A stretch of 64,000 nt of DNA from Salibacterium qingdaonense (lineage in GTDB: Bacteria; Bacillota; Bacilli; Bacillales; Marinococcaceae). The notes under the pieces are model-generated. The model was not told the origin of the DNA, made no database searches, and saw nothing but the letters and a program-made list of their open reading frames with translations. The translations under genes were made by a program, and so were the position numbers. Of this stretch, positions 53,835 through 62,461 are shown piece after piece (position 1 is the first letter of the stretch; the number at the start of each line of letters is the position of its first letter). The stretch spans positions 1 through 64,000 of the forward strand of contig NZ_FOTY01000017.1 in NCBI RefSeq assembly GCF_900114715.1, read 5' to 3'.

Positions 53835-54788
53835 TTAATCCATTCTTTTTTCCCATCCGCCTTTAATGTCCACGCCGGATGCTTCAGCGGTTTCTTCGAG
53901 TTCGCTGATTTCCTTGTCGGACAAGGTCACGCCTGCAGCGGAGGCAGCGCCGTCCACGTGATGTGGTTTGGTCACACCGACAATCGGTACGGTGCCTTTG
54001 GCAATGGCCCAGGCCATCGCAATCTCAGCTGTTTTTACGTTATGAGTTTCAGCTGTCTTTTTCAAGAGTTGAAGCAGGTCATCCAGCTGTGCCATAACCT
54101 CGGCATTAAACGCGTCTCCTCGTCTTGTGCCGGGCTGCATCGGATGATCGGCATCAAATTTTCCGGACAACGCGCCCTGCTCCAGTACCATATAAGAAAA
54201 GAACACGACATCGTTGTCGCGGCACCAGTCGATAATGCCGGCATCTTCCGACGAGCGGTACAACAGACTGTAATGGTTCTGCACCGCAGACAGTCTCAAA
54301 CCTTCTGCTTCAAGAATCGACGCCGCCTGTTTCACTTCTTCAAGATTGTGATTGGATACGCCGGCGTGCTTGATTTTACCGTTTTTCATCAACGGAATCA
54401 GCTCTTTCGTCCAACGATCCACATCGGTTGGATTGTGGATCCAGTAAATGTCCGTATGATCGATATCAAGGCGTTCCAGTGTCGTGTCAAGCGCCTTTTC
54501 CACCGGCTCCACGCTCATACCCGGCGTAAATTTCGTCGAGAGAAAAAGATCGCGGCGACCCTGCATGAAGCGGCCGAGCATCGTTTCGGCGTTCCCCATG
54601 CCGTACACCGCGGCTGTGTCCCAAAGGGTGAAACCAGCGTCCACTGCCTTTTCAAAGACCGGGCGCAGATCATCTTCTGTCAGATGATTGCCGAAAATGT
54701 CTTCGCCGCTGTTGGAGCCTGTTCCCCAGGACCATGTGCCGAGGGCGATAGAGGGAATATTTTCTTTCGTTAATGGTGTCTGTGCCAT
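53835..54788 (-). CDS. Aldo/keto reductase
   Basis: This is a 317-residue NADPH-dependent aldo/keto reductase, a cytoplasmic TIM barrel. Catalytic Asp and Tyr lie in FTLWDTAAVYGMGNAETMLG (~50-62), the Lys in FLSTKFTPG, and the usual His position reads IYWIHNPTDVD. The NADP-binding C-terminus is in GTVPIVGVTKPHHVDGAASAAG. Family members reduce aldehydes and sugars, and the substrate is not predictable. It is followed by a strong terminator. The 21-bp repeat array lies upstream, between it and the VOC gene. Confidence 0.92.
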   Translation of the reverse strand: MAQTPLTKENIPSIALGTWSWGTGSNSGEDIFGNHLTEDDLRPVFEKAVDAGFTLWDTAAVYGMGNAETMLGRFMQGRRDLFLSTKFTPGMSVEPVEKALDTTLERLDIDHTDIYWIHNPTDVDRWTKELIPLMKNGKIKHAGVSNHNLEEVKQAASILEAEGLRLSAVQNHYSLLYRSSEDAGIIDWCRDNDVVFFSYMVLEQGALSGKFDADHPMQPGTRRGDAFNAEVMAQLDDLLQLLKKTAETHNVKTAEIAMAWAIAKGTVPIVGVTKPHHVDGAASAAGVTLSDKEISELEETAEASGVDIKGGWEKRMD

Positions 54789-54901
54789 AAGTGACGCTCC
54801 TTTCGTTTCTCACGTGAATGGCTAACGTATCACTTCAGTCTGTATTTCCTCAAAATAAATGCTCAAAACGTTTTATCTGCAGTCGGTGCGTTTCCTGCTG
54901 C

Positions 54902-55006
54902 GGGCGAAAACGGGATGATTACGAGCGATATGGTGTCGATTGCGGGCGAAACTATGTCGAAATCGAGCGAAATCCTTCCTCTTTCGGGCGATTCCCCGAA
55001 ACATAC
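54902..55006 (+). repeat. 21-bp periodic repeat array (five units)
   Basis: Units begin at 54902, 54923, 54944, 54965 and 54986, exactly 21 bp apart, alternating GGGCGA and GAGCGA. The middle of each unit is variable and often followed by GTCGAAATC. The unit and period match 5073-5177. The array lies between the VOC stop and the aldo/keto reductase start. Confidence 0.8.
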
Positions 55007-55011
55007 TATTC

Positions 55012-55395
55012 TTACTGCTCCACTATCTGAATCAAATTGCCGCACGTGTCATCGAACACAGCAACTGTGACACCGCTCATTTCTGCCGGCTCCATCGTAA
55101 ATCTCACGCCTTGCTCCTTCAGCCGCCGGTGCTCCTGCCAAATGTCAGACACACCGAACATCGTGGCCGGGATTCCGTCTTCGAACAACCTCTGTTGGTA
55201 TTCCTTTGCAGCCGGATGCTCGTTCGGCTCGAGCAGCAGCTCCGTGCCTTCCTGATCCTCCGGCGACACAAATGTAAGCCAGCGGGCGCCGCCTGCCGGC
55301 ATATCATGTTTTTTCACAAAACCAAGTTTCCCGCTGTAAAATGCCTCTGCCTTTTGCTGATCCTGAACAAAAACGCTGGTTACTACAATCTTCAT
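55012..55395 (-). CDS. VOC (glyoxalase/bleomycin resistance) family protein
   Basis: This is a 127-residue VOC-fold protein of two beta-alpha-beta-beta-beta modules: MKIVVTSVFVQDQQKAEAFYSGKLGF...TELLLEPNEHP, then GVSDIWQEHRRLKEQGVRFTMEPAEMSGVTVAVFDDTCGNLIQIVEQ. The metal-ligand set is incomplete for a glyoxalase I, so an enzymatic role is uncertain. The pattern resembles the YaeR/PhnB-like small VOC proteins of Bacillus. It stands alone upstream of the aldo/keto reductase, with the 21-bp repeat array between. Confidence 0.88.
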   Translation of the reverse strand: MKIVVTSVFVQDQQKAEAFYSGKLGFVKKHDMPAGGARWLTFVSPEDQEGTELLLEPNEHPAAKEYQQRLFEDGIPATMFGVSDIWQEHRRLKEQGVRFTMEPAEMSGVTVAVFDDTCGNLIQIVEQ

Positions 55396-55646
55396 ACATT
55401 TGTCCTCCCCGGGAATCTTAGGTTCATCGTTTTTCTTCCTGTTTCAACCAACCCATTCAACACTTTTCCTTCATCTTAACATACAGAATCAGACCGGCTT
55501 ATTTTTTTCAAAACCACCGGGAGACCGCCAATGTGACTCCAGCCTGCACTGACATGTTATCCTCTCCTGTCTGCCAAAAAAGATACGACAGAAAATGATT
55601 CTGCCGGACCAGTCTGAGTGTCAAATTAAAAGAAGAGGGCGTCCAT

Positions 55647-56735
55647 TTAATCTGCTGATTCTTTTATCGTTTCTCCAGGCATCAGCACCGGCTGGTAATA
55701 CATTTCGTTCGGCAGGTTTTTTGCTCCCTGTAACTTTCTAATAACCCAGTCTGCGGCATCCCGGCCCATCTGCTCCTGAGGGTGGGTCAGCGTGGAAAGA
55801 TTGATGTTTGCATTTTTGGCGATGTAAGAATTATCCTGGCCGATGATGGACAATTCTTCCGGAATGGCAATATCAAGCTCCCTGCACACACCTGCCACCT
55901 CCAAACCGACTTCATCGTTGTAGCAGACAATCGCTGTCAACTCTTCTTTATTTCGAAGCAGGAACTCCTTCAATCTATTATAAAGATCCGATTTTGTTTC
56001 TGTGGTAAAAGATAGGACATATTCCGGTTTGAATTCTAATTTGGCTTCTCCCATCGCCTGAACGTACCCTCTCATCCTGTATTTCCCCTGCAGATCATCC
56101 ATTTTTGAAACAAGTCCAATTTGGGAGTGTCCTTTTGAAATTAATTCGCTTGCTGCAAGATAGCCGGACTGCACATCGTCCAGACATAGAAAAGGGACAT
56201 CCAGTTCGTCGTAATAAGCATTAATCATGATGATAGGAACTCCTTGTTCCTTGAAAGCCATGTAATAAGCAATGTTCGGATTGTACAGGTTGCTTTTTGT
56301 AGGTTCAATAATCAACCCATCCACACCAAACGAGAGCATCGTTTCGAGCGCATCTTTTTCCTGTTCCACGTTATTGTTGGTACTGGCGAGCAGCAGGGAA
56401 AACCCATCATCGTTTAACCTGCTTTCAATACCGCGGATAATGGACGGGAAAATATAATCGGAGATGTAGGTAGTGATGACACAAATGGTTTTTTTACTGG
56501 AATTCAACCTCTGGTCTGCATGATACCGGTTATTAACATACGTCCCCGATCCCTTTTCACTTCTTAGAAATCCTTCATTCGACAGGTCGGCAATTGCTTT
56601 GCGTACAGTCTGCCGGCTGACATCGTATTGTTTTTGCAAAATGGATTCTGTAGGGATTGGTTTATCCTGAACGTACTCTCCGGAAAAAATTCTGCTTTTG
56701 ATGTCATCTATAATAATTTGATATTTCGGCTTCAT
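55647..56735 (-). CDS. araR: Arabinose-responsive repressor AraR
   Basis: This 362-residue chimera has an N-terminal GntR winged helix (~1-70: KYQIIIDDIKSRIFSGEYVQDKPIPTESILQKQYDVSRQTVRKAIADLSNEGFL) and a C-terminal LacI/GalR-type sugar-binding domain (~80-360: ICVITTYISDYIFPSIIRGIESRL, GVDGLIIEPTKSN, SIIGQDN). This is the AraR architecture and length of B. subtilis. Effector is expected to be L-arabinose. ATG 56735 has GGGG 5 nt before and conserved MKPKYQ. It is divergent from the kinase gene; the intergenic region carries AraR boxes. Confidence 0.93.
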   Translation of the reverse strand: MKPKYQIIIDDIKSRIFSGEYVQDKPIPTESILQKQYDVSRQTVRKAIADLSNEGFLRSEKGSGTYVNNRYHADQRLNSSKKTICVITTYISDYIFPSIIRGIESRLNDDGFSLLLASTNNNVEQEKDALETMLSFGVDGLIIEPTKSNLYNPNIAYYMAFKEQGVPIIMINAYYDELDVPFLCLDDVQSGYLAASELISKGHSQIGLVSKMDDLQGKYRMRGYVQAMGEAKLEFKPEYVLSFTTETKSDLYNRLKEFLLRNKEELTAIVCYNDEVGLEVAGVCRELDIAIPEELSIIGQDNSYIAKNANINLSTLTHPQEQMGRDAADWVIRKLQGAKNLPNEMYYQPVLMPGETIKESAD

Positions 56736-56833
56736 GTCATCCCCTGCTTTCTTAAAACTCCCATCTCCTTGGTGGACATATTCTATCACGGGTTCGAAGG
56801 TGTGAAAATGTATTGATAGATCAATTCTATTAA

Positions 56834-56888
56834 ATTTGTACGTACAAATATTTATATCATTGACAAATGTACGAACATAAAATACACT
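56834..56888 (+). promoter_or_regulatory. AraR boxes and promoter of the FGGY kinase gene
   Basis: Box 1, ATTTGTACGTACAAAT (56834-56849), is the exact AraR consensus palindrome. Box 2 (56865-56880) matches 11 of 16. The promoter TTGACA (56860-56865), 17-bp spacer, TACACT (56883-56888) is interleaved with box 2, so AraR binding would block RNA polymerase. Confidence 0.88.
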
Positions 56889-56957
56889 AAAAATCGAAAT
56901 TTATCAACGATATGGATAGATAATGGTGAATAAATAGTTGTTTTTTTCATCAATCTA

Positions 56958-56971
56958 TGAAATCGTTATCA
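56958..56971 (+). promoter_or_regulatory. CcpA cre site before the kinase gene
   Basis: TGAAATCGTTATCA fits the cre consensus TGWAANCGNTNWCA exactly. It lies in the 5' leader just before the ribosome site, a usual roadblock position for catabolite repression. Confidence 0.8.
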
Positions 56972-56990
56972 GAAAGGAGGAATGCTGCAT

Positions 56991-58604
56991 ATGAACAATG
57001 TAGATCATAAACAAGCTATTGTGAATGGGGAAACGTCGCTTGGCATTGAATTTGGATCGACACGTATCAAGGCAGTGTTAACTGATGATCACTTTGAAAC
57101 GATCGCATCCGGCAGTTACGAGTGGGAAAATCGTTTGGAAAATGGATTCTGGACATACAATCAAGTCGATATGATTACCGGCCTGCAGGAAGCCTACAGC
57201 GATATGAAGCAGAAGGTGGAAAGCACATACGGCATCACGATACGAACGATTGGATCCATTGGTATCTCGGCGATGATGCACGGATACATGCCTTTCGATC
57301 ATACGGGTGAGCTGCTCGTTCCATTCAGGACCTGGCGTAATACCACGACGAGTCAGGCAGCTGATGAGTTAACGGACTTATTTCAGCATAATATTCCGGA
57401 ACGCTGGAGTATTGCCCACCTTTATCAAGCTGTCTTAAATGACGAACAGCACGTGCCGCGTATCGATCACATCACAACATTAAGCGGATACATCCACTGG
57501 CTGCTCACCGGTGAACGGGTGATTGGAACCGGTGATGCTTCAGGGATGTTCCCACTCGATGAAACCACCTTGGACTACAAACAGTCTATGGTCGATCAGT
57601 TTCATGAACGAATTGCGTCAAAAGAGTACCCTTGGAACCTGAAGGATATTCTTCCTGAAATCATGAATGCAGGCAGAGAAGCAGGAACATTAACCGGCGC
57701 CGGGGTCAAAATCCTTGACCAGTCACAGAATCTGCAGCCAGGCATCCCGTTCTGTCCGCCCGAAGGTGATGCCGGAACCGGAATGGTTGCGACAAACAGT
57801 GTTAGAAAACGCATCGGTAACGTCTCAGTCGGAACCTCTGTCTTTGCCATGATTGTTCTTGAACAGGACCTGTCCAGCATACACCCGGAAATTGATTTGG
57901 TTACAACACCAAACGGAAGCCCGGTTGCCATGGTTCACGCCAATAACTGCTCCAGCGATTTGAACGCCTGGCTCGGACTGTTCCGGGAATTTGGAGAAGC
58001 GATGGGACAGGATGTTGATTCAGACAAACTGTTTTCCGTCATGCTCACCAAAGCACTGGAGGCGGATCCGGACGGGGGCGGTCTGCTCAGTTACGGTTAT
58101 TTCTCCGGTGAAAATATTACAGGACTTGAAAGCGGCCGGCCGTTGTTTGCCCGCTCTCCTGAAAGTACATTTAATCTGGCCAACTTCATGAGGACTCACC
58201 TGTTTTCGGCATTCGGGGCACTGAAAATCGGCATGGATCTCTTAACCAAAGAAGAGCAGGTAACCATTGATAACATGTTCGCCCACGGCGGATTATTCAA
58301 GACGCCTGTCGTCGGACAAAAAATCGTCGCCGCTGCCATCAATGCTCCCGTTTCCGTGATGGAAACAGCCGGTGAGGGCGGAGCGTGGGGGATAGCCATC
58401 CTTGCCTCCTATATGAAGAACAAAGATCAGAATGAAAGTCTGGAAGATTTCCTGGATGAAAAGGTGTTTAAAGGTATCGACAAGCAGGAAATTTACCCGG
58501 ATCATCGTGATGTCGAAGGGTTCGAAACATTTATTGAACGGTACAAGGAAGGCCTTATTATCGAACAGACGGCTGTTGATCATCTGGCTCCGGATAACCG
58601 GTAG
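56991..58604 (+). CDS. FGGY family carbohydrate kinase (probable pentulose kinase)
   Basis: This is a 537-residue FGGY sugar kinase with N-terminal [16 protein letters not shown] (ATP phosphate loop), [13 protein letters not shown], the central [13 protein letters not shown], and the C-terminal FGGY-like block [28 protein letters not shown]. Under AraR control, ribulokinase activity (L-ribulose to its 5-phosphate) is the likely role. It does not look like classical AraB and araA/araD are not in the window, so the substrate is inferred. ATG 56991 is 10 nt after AAAGGAGG; an upstream ATG (56982) is only 1 nt from it. Confidence 0.82.
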   Translation: MNNVDHKQAIVNGETSLGIEFGSTRIKAVLTDDHFETIASGSYEWENRLENGFWTYNQVDMITGLQEAYSDMKQKVESTYGITIRTIGSIGISAMMHGYMPFDHTGELLVPFRTWRNTTTSQAADELTDLFQHNIPERWSIAHLYQAVLNDEQHVPRIDHITTLSGYIHWLLTGERVIGTGDASGMFPLDETTLDYKQSMVDQFHERIASKEYPWNLKDILPEIMNAGREAGTLTGAGVKILDQSQNLQPGIPFCPPEGDAGTGMVATNSVRKRIGNVSVGTSVFAMIVLEQDLSSIHPEIDLVTTPNGSPVAMVHANNCSSDLNAWLGLFREFGEAMGQDVDSDKLFSVMLTKALEADPDGGGLLSYGYFSGENITGLESGRPLFARSPESTFNLANFMRTHLFSAFGALKIGMDLLTKEEQVTIDNMFAHGGLFKTPVVGQKIVAAAINAPVSVMETAGEGGAWGIAILASYMKNKDQNESLEDFLDEKVFKGIDKQEIYPDHRDVEGFETFIERYKEGLIIEQTAVDHLAPDNR

Positions 58605-58688
58605 AATGTACTGGAAAAAGAAACAGGGGATCCCCGTTTCAGGGCAGCGTGGAGAGCGTTAACCATCTGCCCTGCCGTTTCCCCTTAT

Positions 58689-58719
58689 ACTTGTACGTAC
58701 ATTTTATGAATATTAAAAT
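58689..58719 (+). promoter_or_regulatory. AraR box and second promoter before the GH43 gene
   Basis: ACTTGTACGTACATTT (58689-58704) matches 13 of 16 AraR-box positions and covers the -35 TTGTAC (58691-58696) of a promoter with a 17-bp spacer and -10 TAAAAT (58714-58719). The GH43-permease pair can thus be transcribed independently of the kinase. Confidence 0.75.
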
Positions 58720-58819
58720 GCATGCTTATCAGTATTCAACAAGCAGCATTTTACGCACCTTGAGAAACCGCTTACTACGTGACGAGTTTAGAACTTACTT
58801 TATAAGAGGAGTGATGATT

Positions 58820-59821
58820 ATGGAAACTATAAACAACCCTATCGTTTTACAGAGAGCAGACCCTTTTGTTTATAAACACAGTGATGGATATTATTACTTC
58901 ACCGGATCCTACCCTTCCTACGACCGTATTATTCTGCGGCGTGCCAAACATCTGAATGACCTGCAGGATGCCGAGGAACATGCAGTTTGGCATAAACATA
59001 GCGAGGGACCGCAGAGTGATCTGATCTGGGCTCCTGAACTCCACCGGATAGATGGAAAATGGTATATCTACTATGCCGCTTCTCCTGACGACAAAATCGT
59101 TGATGACACGTTCAACCACCGGATGTACGTGCTGGAAAATGATTCGGACAATCCTATCGAAGGAGAGTGGAAGGAAAAGGGACAGATCGATCCAGGCTGG
59201 TCCACGTTTGCCCTGGATGCAACAACCTTCGAACATGACGGCGTACAGTATTACGTCTGGTCGCAGCAGGATCTGGATATTACCGGCCACTCCAATATTT
59301 ATATCGCTGAGATGGAGAATCCATGGACATTAGCGGGCCCTCCCGTTATGCTCACCAAGCCTGAGTTATCGTGGGAAATTAGAGGGTTCTGGGTGAATGA
59401 AGGCCCTGCCGTTTTGATTAGAAATGGAAAGGTGTTTATTACATACTCTGCAAGCGCTACAGGCGTTGATTACTGCATGGGAATGTTGACAGCTGATGAA
59501 GACGCAGATCTTTTGAATACGGAATCATGGACGAAACGTCAGGAGCCGGTCTTTGAAAGCTATACACCGAATGAACAGTACGGGCCGGGACATAACAGCT
59601 TCACTGTGTCCGAAGACGGAAATACCGACATTTTGATTTATCATGCCCGTAATTATACAAAAATCGAGGGCGACCCGTTATATGACCCCAACCGTCACGC
59701 CCGTGCGCAAGTTATTACGTGGAACGAAGACGGCACCCCTCATTTCGGCGTTCCTGCTAAAGATGACAGATGGACCCCTGATACACCAAAGATTTTAACG
59801 AAAGAGGATGAAAATGAATAG
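58820..59821 (+). CDS. GH43 family glycoside hydrolase (intracellular)
   Basis: This is a 333-residue five-bladed beta-propeller GH43 enzyme. The three GH43 acidic residues are visible: Asp14 (QRADPFVYKHSDGYYYFTGS), Asp133 (TFALDATTF) and Glu194 (FWVNEGPAVLI). There is no signal peptide, so it acts in the cytoplasm on imported short oligosaccharides. AraR control suggests alpha-L-arabinofuranosidase activity, but beta-xylosidase is not excluded. ATG 58820 is 8 nt after AGAGGAG; the frame is open upstream but lacks a ribosome site. Its end overlaps the permease by 8 nt. Confidence 0.88.
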   Translation: METINNPIVLQRADPFVYKHSDGYYYFTGSYPSYDRIILRRAKHLNDLQDAEEHAVWHKHSEGPQSDLIWAPELHRIDGKWYIYYAASPDDKIVDDTFNHRMYVLENDSDNPIEGEWKEKGQIDPGWSTFALDATTFEHDGVQYYVWSQQDLDITGHSNIYIAEMENPWTLAGPPVMLTKPELSWEIRGFWVNEGPAVLIRNGKVFITYSASATGVDYCMGMLTADEDADLLNTESWTKRQEPVFESYTPNEQYGPGHNSFTVSEDGNTDILIYHARNYTKIEGDPLYDPNRHARAQVITWNEDGTPHFGVPAKDDRWTPDTPKILTKEDENE

Positions 59822-61103
59822 TTTAAAGAACAGAACCTTTTGGAATTTCGGCGGTATCAACTTTTTCTATTTTACCGTTTGGACACTCATCATCACGTTT
59901 CTGCCGTTATGGTTAAATGACGAGGCAAATCTAAGTACAGCGGAAGCAGGCATCGTATTTTCCACGATGTCTGTTGTGGCCATATTTTTGGAACCGGTTT
60001 ACGGGGTTATCCAGGACAAACTGGGACTCAGAAGACATTTATTTGCCTTTGTCGTTTTGTGTTTACTTATGATTGGGCCTTATTTTGAATTTGCGTTCAT
60101 TCCACTCCTTCAATTTAACGTTGTTTTCGGCAGTATAGCCGGCGGGGCGTTCTTAAGCCTGTGTTTATACAGCGGCGTCGGCGTTGTGGAAGCATATACA
60201 GAGAGATCCAGCCGCGCCAGCAATTTTGAATACGGCCATGCCCGCTTATTTGGGTCTCTTGCAGGCGGGGCGTTTGCCTTTATCGGCGGTATCATGTTTG
60301 TACGTGACCCATTCAGTGTGTTCTGGGTATGTACCATTTCCGCTATTCTGCTTGGCATCCTGCTTTTGATGGTAAACGTCAGAAAACTGGATTCCCAAAG
60401 AAAAGTCAATGAGCAGATTGATAACGGCAGCGAAGAGCAGGAAAAAGATGAAGGATCCCACGTGAATAAAGACAGTATTCTAAGTGTTTTTAAGAAAAGA
60501 AGTTTCTGGGGCCTCTGTCTTCTGATTATCGGAAGTGCCAGTCTGTATGACGTCTTTGATCAGCAGTTTCCCAACTACTTTGTAAGTTTCTTCCCCGAGG
60601 AAGCAAACGGAGAATCCATTTTCAGCAGATTAGCCTCGTTACAGATATTTATGGAAGCCGGGTTTATGGTCCTTGCGCCTTGGTTTATTAATAAAATCGG
60701 AGCGAAGAACGGATTGATTCTGTACGGACTCATTTTATTTATACGGGTGATTGGAACCGCTTTTTCAACTACACCGGCGCTTCTCGCACTTTGGAAGCTG
60801 CTCGCGGCGATTGAGATGCCTCTCATGCTCGTCTCGATTATGAAGTACATTGTGAATGTATTTGATGCGCGTCTTTCCGCGACAGTCTATATGTTAGGCT
60901 TCAATGTGGCCAAACAGCTTGGTGTCGCCTTTTTCTCCCTGTTTATGGGCAGTCTTTACACCAGCCTCGGATTCCAGAATGCCTATATCATTATGTCGAT
61001 CATTGTCCTGGCCTTGGTCATCCCCGGCGGTTTGTTAATGCAAAGTGACAAAACCCCCAGGAATCAAGAGCCTAACACGATGGAGAATTATCACAGCGCT
61101 TAA
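59814..61103 (+). CDS. LacY-type (OHS) oligosaccharide:H+ symporter
   Basis: This 429-residue, twelve-TM major facilitator belongs to the oligosaccharide:proton symporter family. Telltale blocks are NFGGINFFYFTVWTLIITFLPLWL, the FEYGHARLFGSLAGGAFAF motif (LacY-like helix V region) and SLYDVFDQQFPNYFVSFF (LacY-like helix VII). A charged central loop at ~185-220 joins the two halves. With the intracellular GH43 it probably imports arabino-oligosaccharides or an arabinoside. AGAGG lies 6 nt before ATG 59814; ATG 59808 abuts the site and is less likely. Confidence 0.9.
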   Translation: MNSLKNRTFWNFGGINFFYFTVWTLIITFLPLWLNDEANLSTAEAGIVFSTMSVVAIFLEPVYGVIQDKLGLRRHLFAFVVLCLLMIGPYFEFAFIPLLQFNVVFGSIAGGAFLSLCLYSGVGVVEAYTERSSRASNFEYGHARLFGSLAGGAFAFIGGIMFVRDPFSVFWVCTISAILLGILLLMVNVRKLDSQRKVNEQIDNGSEEQEKDEGSHVNKDSILSVFKKRSFWGLCLLIIGSASLYDVFDQQFPNYFVSFFPEEANGESIFSRLASLQIFMEAGFMVLAPWFINKIGAKNGLILYGLILFIRVIGTAFSTTPALLALWKLLAAIEMPLMLVSIMKYIVNVFDARLSATVYMLGFNVAKQLGVAFFSLFMGSLYTSLGFQNAYIIMSIIVLALVIPGGLLMQSDKTPRNQEPNTMENYHSA

Positions 61104-61126
61104 TAAATGATTCTTTTCATTAAATA

Positions 61127-61172
61127 AGAGCACCTGCACCTGTACAGTCTTCACAGGCGCAGGTGCTCTTTT
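61127..61172 (+). terminator. Terminator after the permease gene
   Basis: AGAGCACCTGC pairs with GCAGGTGCTCT, plus inner CCTGT/ACAGG, followed by TTTTGGTTGTT. It ends the AraR-controlled transcript. Confidence 0.85.
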
Positions 61173-61258
61173 GGTTGTTATCTACATACAATACCACCGT
61201 CTGTGATGATGGGTCTCAGACGGTCATCATCACTTACCATTTTTTCATCGATCCGGGG

Positions 61259-61777
61259 TTAGTCATCATCTTGATCCTGCTCTGTTTCCATCACTTCACC
61301 GGTTTGGCCGTCCACTTTGATTTCATATTCTGTCCTGCCATTTTCCATCTCTATTTCATAATGGCCGTCATCAAGCTCCACTTCCGTCACTTGACCTTCG
61401 CCTTCTGCTTTAGCAGCTTCCACCGCCTGCTGCTTTGAAACGTTCACCTTACCATTGCTCTCCTTTTCATCGTCATCATCTCGGTCGATTCTGATGACTT
61501 TTCCGGAATTGGCATCGATATCCATGTCCATATCTCTTCCATCCGCTTCGGTACCATCCACTTCATAAAGGAGACGGCCGTCATCATTTTCTTTTTCGAT
61601 ATGATCCACTGTCAGCCCCTGCACTTTCTCTTTCGCCGCAGTTTCCGCTTCACTTACGGAAAGCTCTGCCTTCTGTCCGTTCCAGTCATCCCCGCTGTCC
61701 GCCATCGCGCTCACACCGAAAGTACTGCCTATAACAACCGCTCCCACTACACTGCTTATCATCCATTTCTTCTTCAT
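61259..61777 (-). CDS. Secreted PepSY-domain protein
   Basis: This is a 172-residue exported protein. The signal peptide MKKKWMISSVVGAVVIGSTFGVSAMA is followed by two PepSY modules (AELSVSEAETAAKEKVQGLTVDHIEKENDDGRLLYEVDG; KVNVSKQQAVEAAKAEGEGQVTEVELDDGHYEIEMENGRTEYEIKVDGQTGEVME). It is extremely acidic (Asp/Glu runs). It resembles B. subtilis YkoI/YkoJ proteins, which accompany a YkoGH-type two-component system as here. PepSY domains are thought to be protease-inhibitory or sensory. ATG 61777 is 8 nt after AAAGGAGG; ATG 61783 is too close. Confidence 0.85.
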   Translation of the reverse strand: MKKKWMISSVVGAVVIGSTFGVSAMADSGDDWNGQKAELSVSEAETAAKEKVQGLTVDHIEKENDDGRLLYEVDGTEADGRDMDMDIDANSGKVIRIDRDDDDEKESNGKVNVSKQQAVEAAKAEGEGQVTEVELDDGHYEIEMENGRTEYEIKVDGQTGEVMETEQDQDDD

Positions 61778-61867
61778 TCTCATGTCCTCCTTTGAGTGAG
61801 TCTATCTACAGCTTACTCAATCAAGATGAGAATTCATGGAAAGAAAAATGAGAATTTGATAAGAATT

Positions 61868-62416
61868 CTAATCATCCCAGCTGACGGACATGATCTCTCC
61901 GGTAATGCTGTTCACCTGTACCGTAGCTTCCCTGTCGTCTTCTCTTTCAATTTCTACTAAAAAGAAAGAACCGTTGTCGGATGACTCGCGGTCGACATCG
62001 TCCACGCTGCCGGGCACACGTTCCAAAGCGATCACTTCGGCTTGCTCCTTCGTCATCGGGTCTTGCGGATCAGATGGTTCGGGTGATGCGGACGGAGCAG
62101 GCGGCTCTTCGTTTTTTTCTGTTTTTGCCGGTGCTTCTTCTCCAGACTGGAAGGCCTGGGTGCGCTCCATCCGAATGATTGTCCCATCCTCTCCGGAGAC
62201 CTCAAGCTCATATTCGCCGGTTTCCATCGTCAAAAAGACCAGGTAGCGATCACTCTTTTGTTCCATACTCGTGATGCTTCCGGTGTACTGTTCTTCGACT
62301 TTTTGACGTACATCCTCAGCTGATACACTTTCATCACCAAGCCACAGCCGGACTCCCTGCCACCCTGCTGCAAGCAAAAAGACAATCATGACAGCAATCG
62401 TTATGTTGTATTTCAC
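61868..62416 (-). CDS. Membrane-anchored PepSY-domain protein
   Basis: This 182-residue protein has one N-terminal TM anchor (~5-25, ITIAVMIVFLLAAGWQGVRLWLG), a PepSY-like module (VSAEDVRQKVEEQYTGSITSMEQKSDRYLVFLTMETGEYELEVSGEDGTIIRM), a Pro/Glu/Ser linker (~92-118) and a second PepSY module ending TVQVNSITGEIMSVSWDD. It lies 45 nt after the sensor kinase gene and is probably part of the same operon, suggesting a role in modulating or reporting to that kinase. Confidence 0.8.
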   Translation of the reverse strand: MKYNITIAVMIVFLLAAGWQGVRLWLGDESVSAEDVRQKVEEQYTGSITSMEQKSDRYLVFLTMETGEYELEVSGEDGTIIRMERTQAFQSGEEAPAKTEKNEEPPAPSASPEPSDPQDPMTKEQAEVIALERVPGSVDDVDRESSDNGSFFLVEIEREDDREATVQVNSITGEIMSVSWDD

Positions 62417-62461
62417 GTTTTATTCACCTCTTGTTCTATTTTACAAAAGGATCATGAGAAT

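Noticed and set aside
54818-55030. Open frame across the second 21-bp array, reading as seven-residue repeats (GRN.../ERN...)
   Set aside because: The repeat head has no stop codon in this frame, which by itself keeps it open. There is no ribosome site, and the frame starts and ends outside the array in unrelated sequence.
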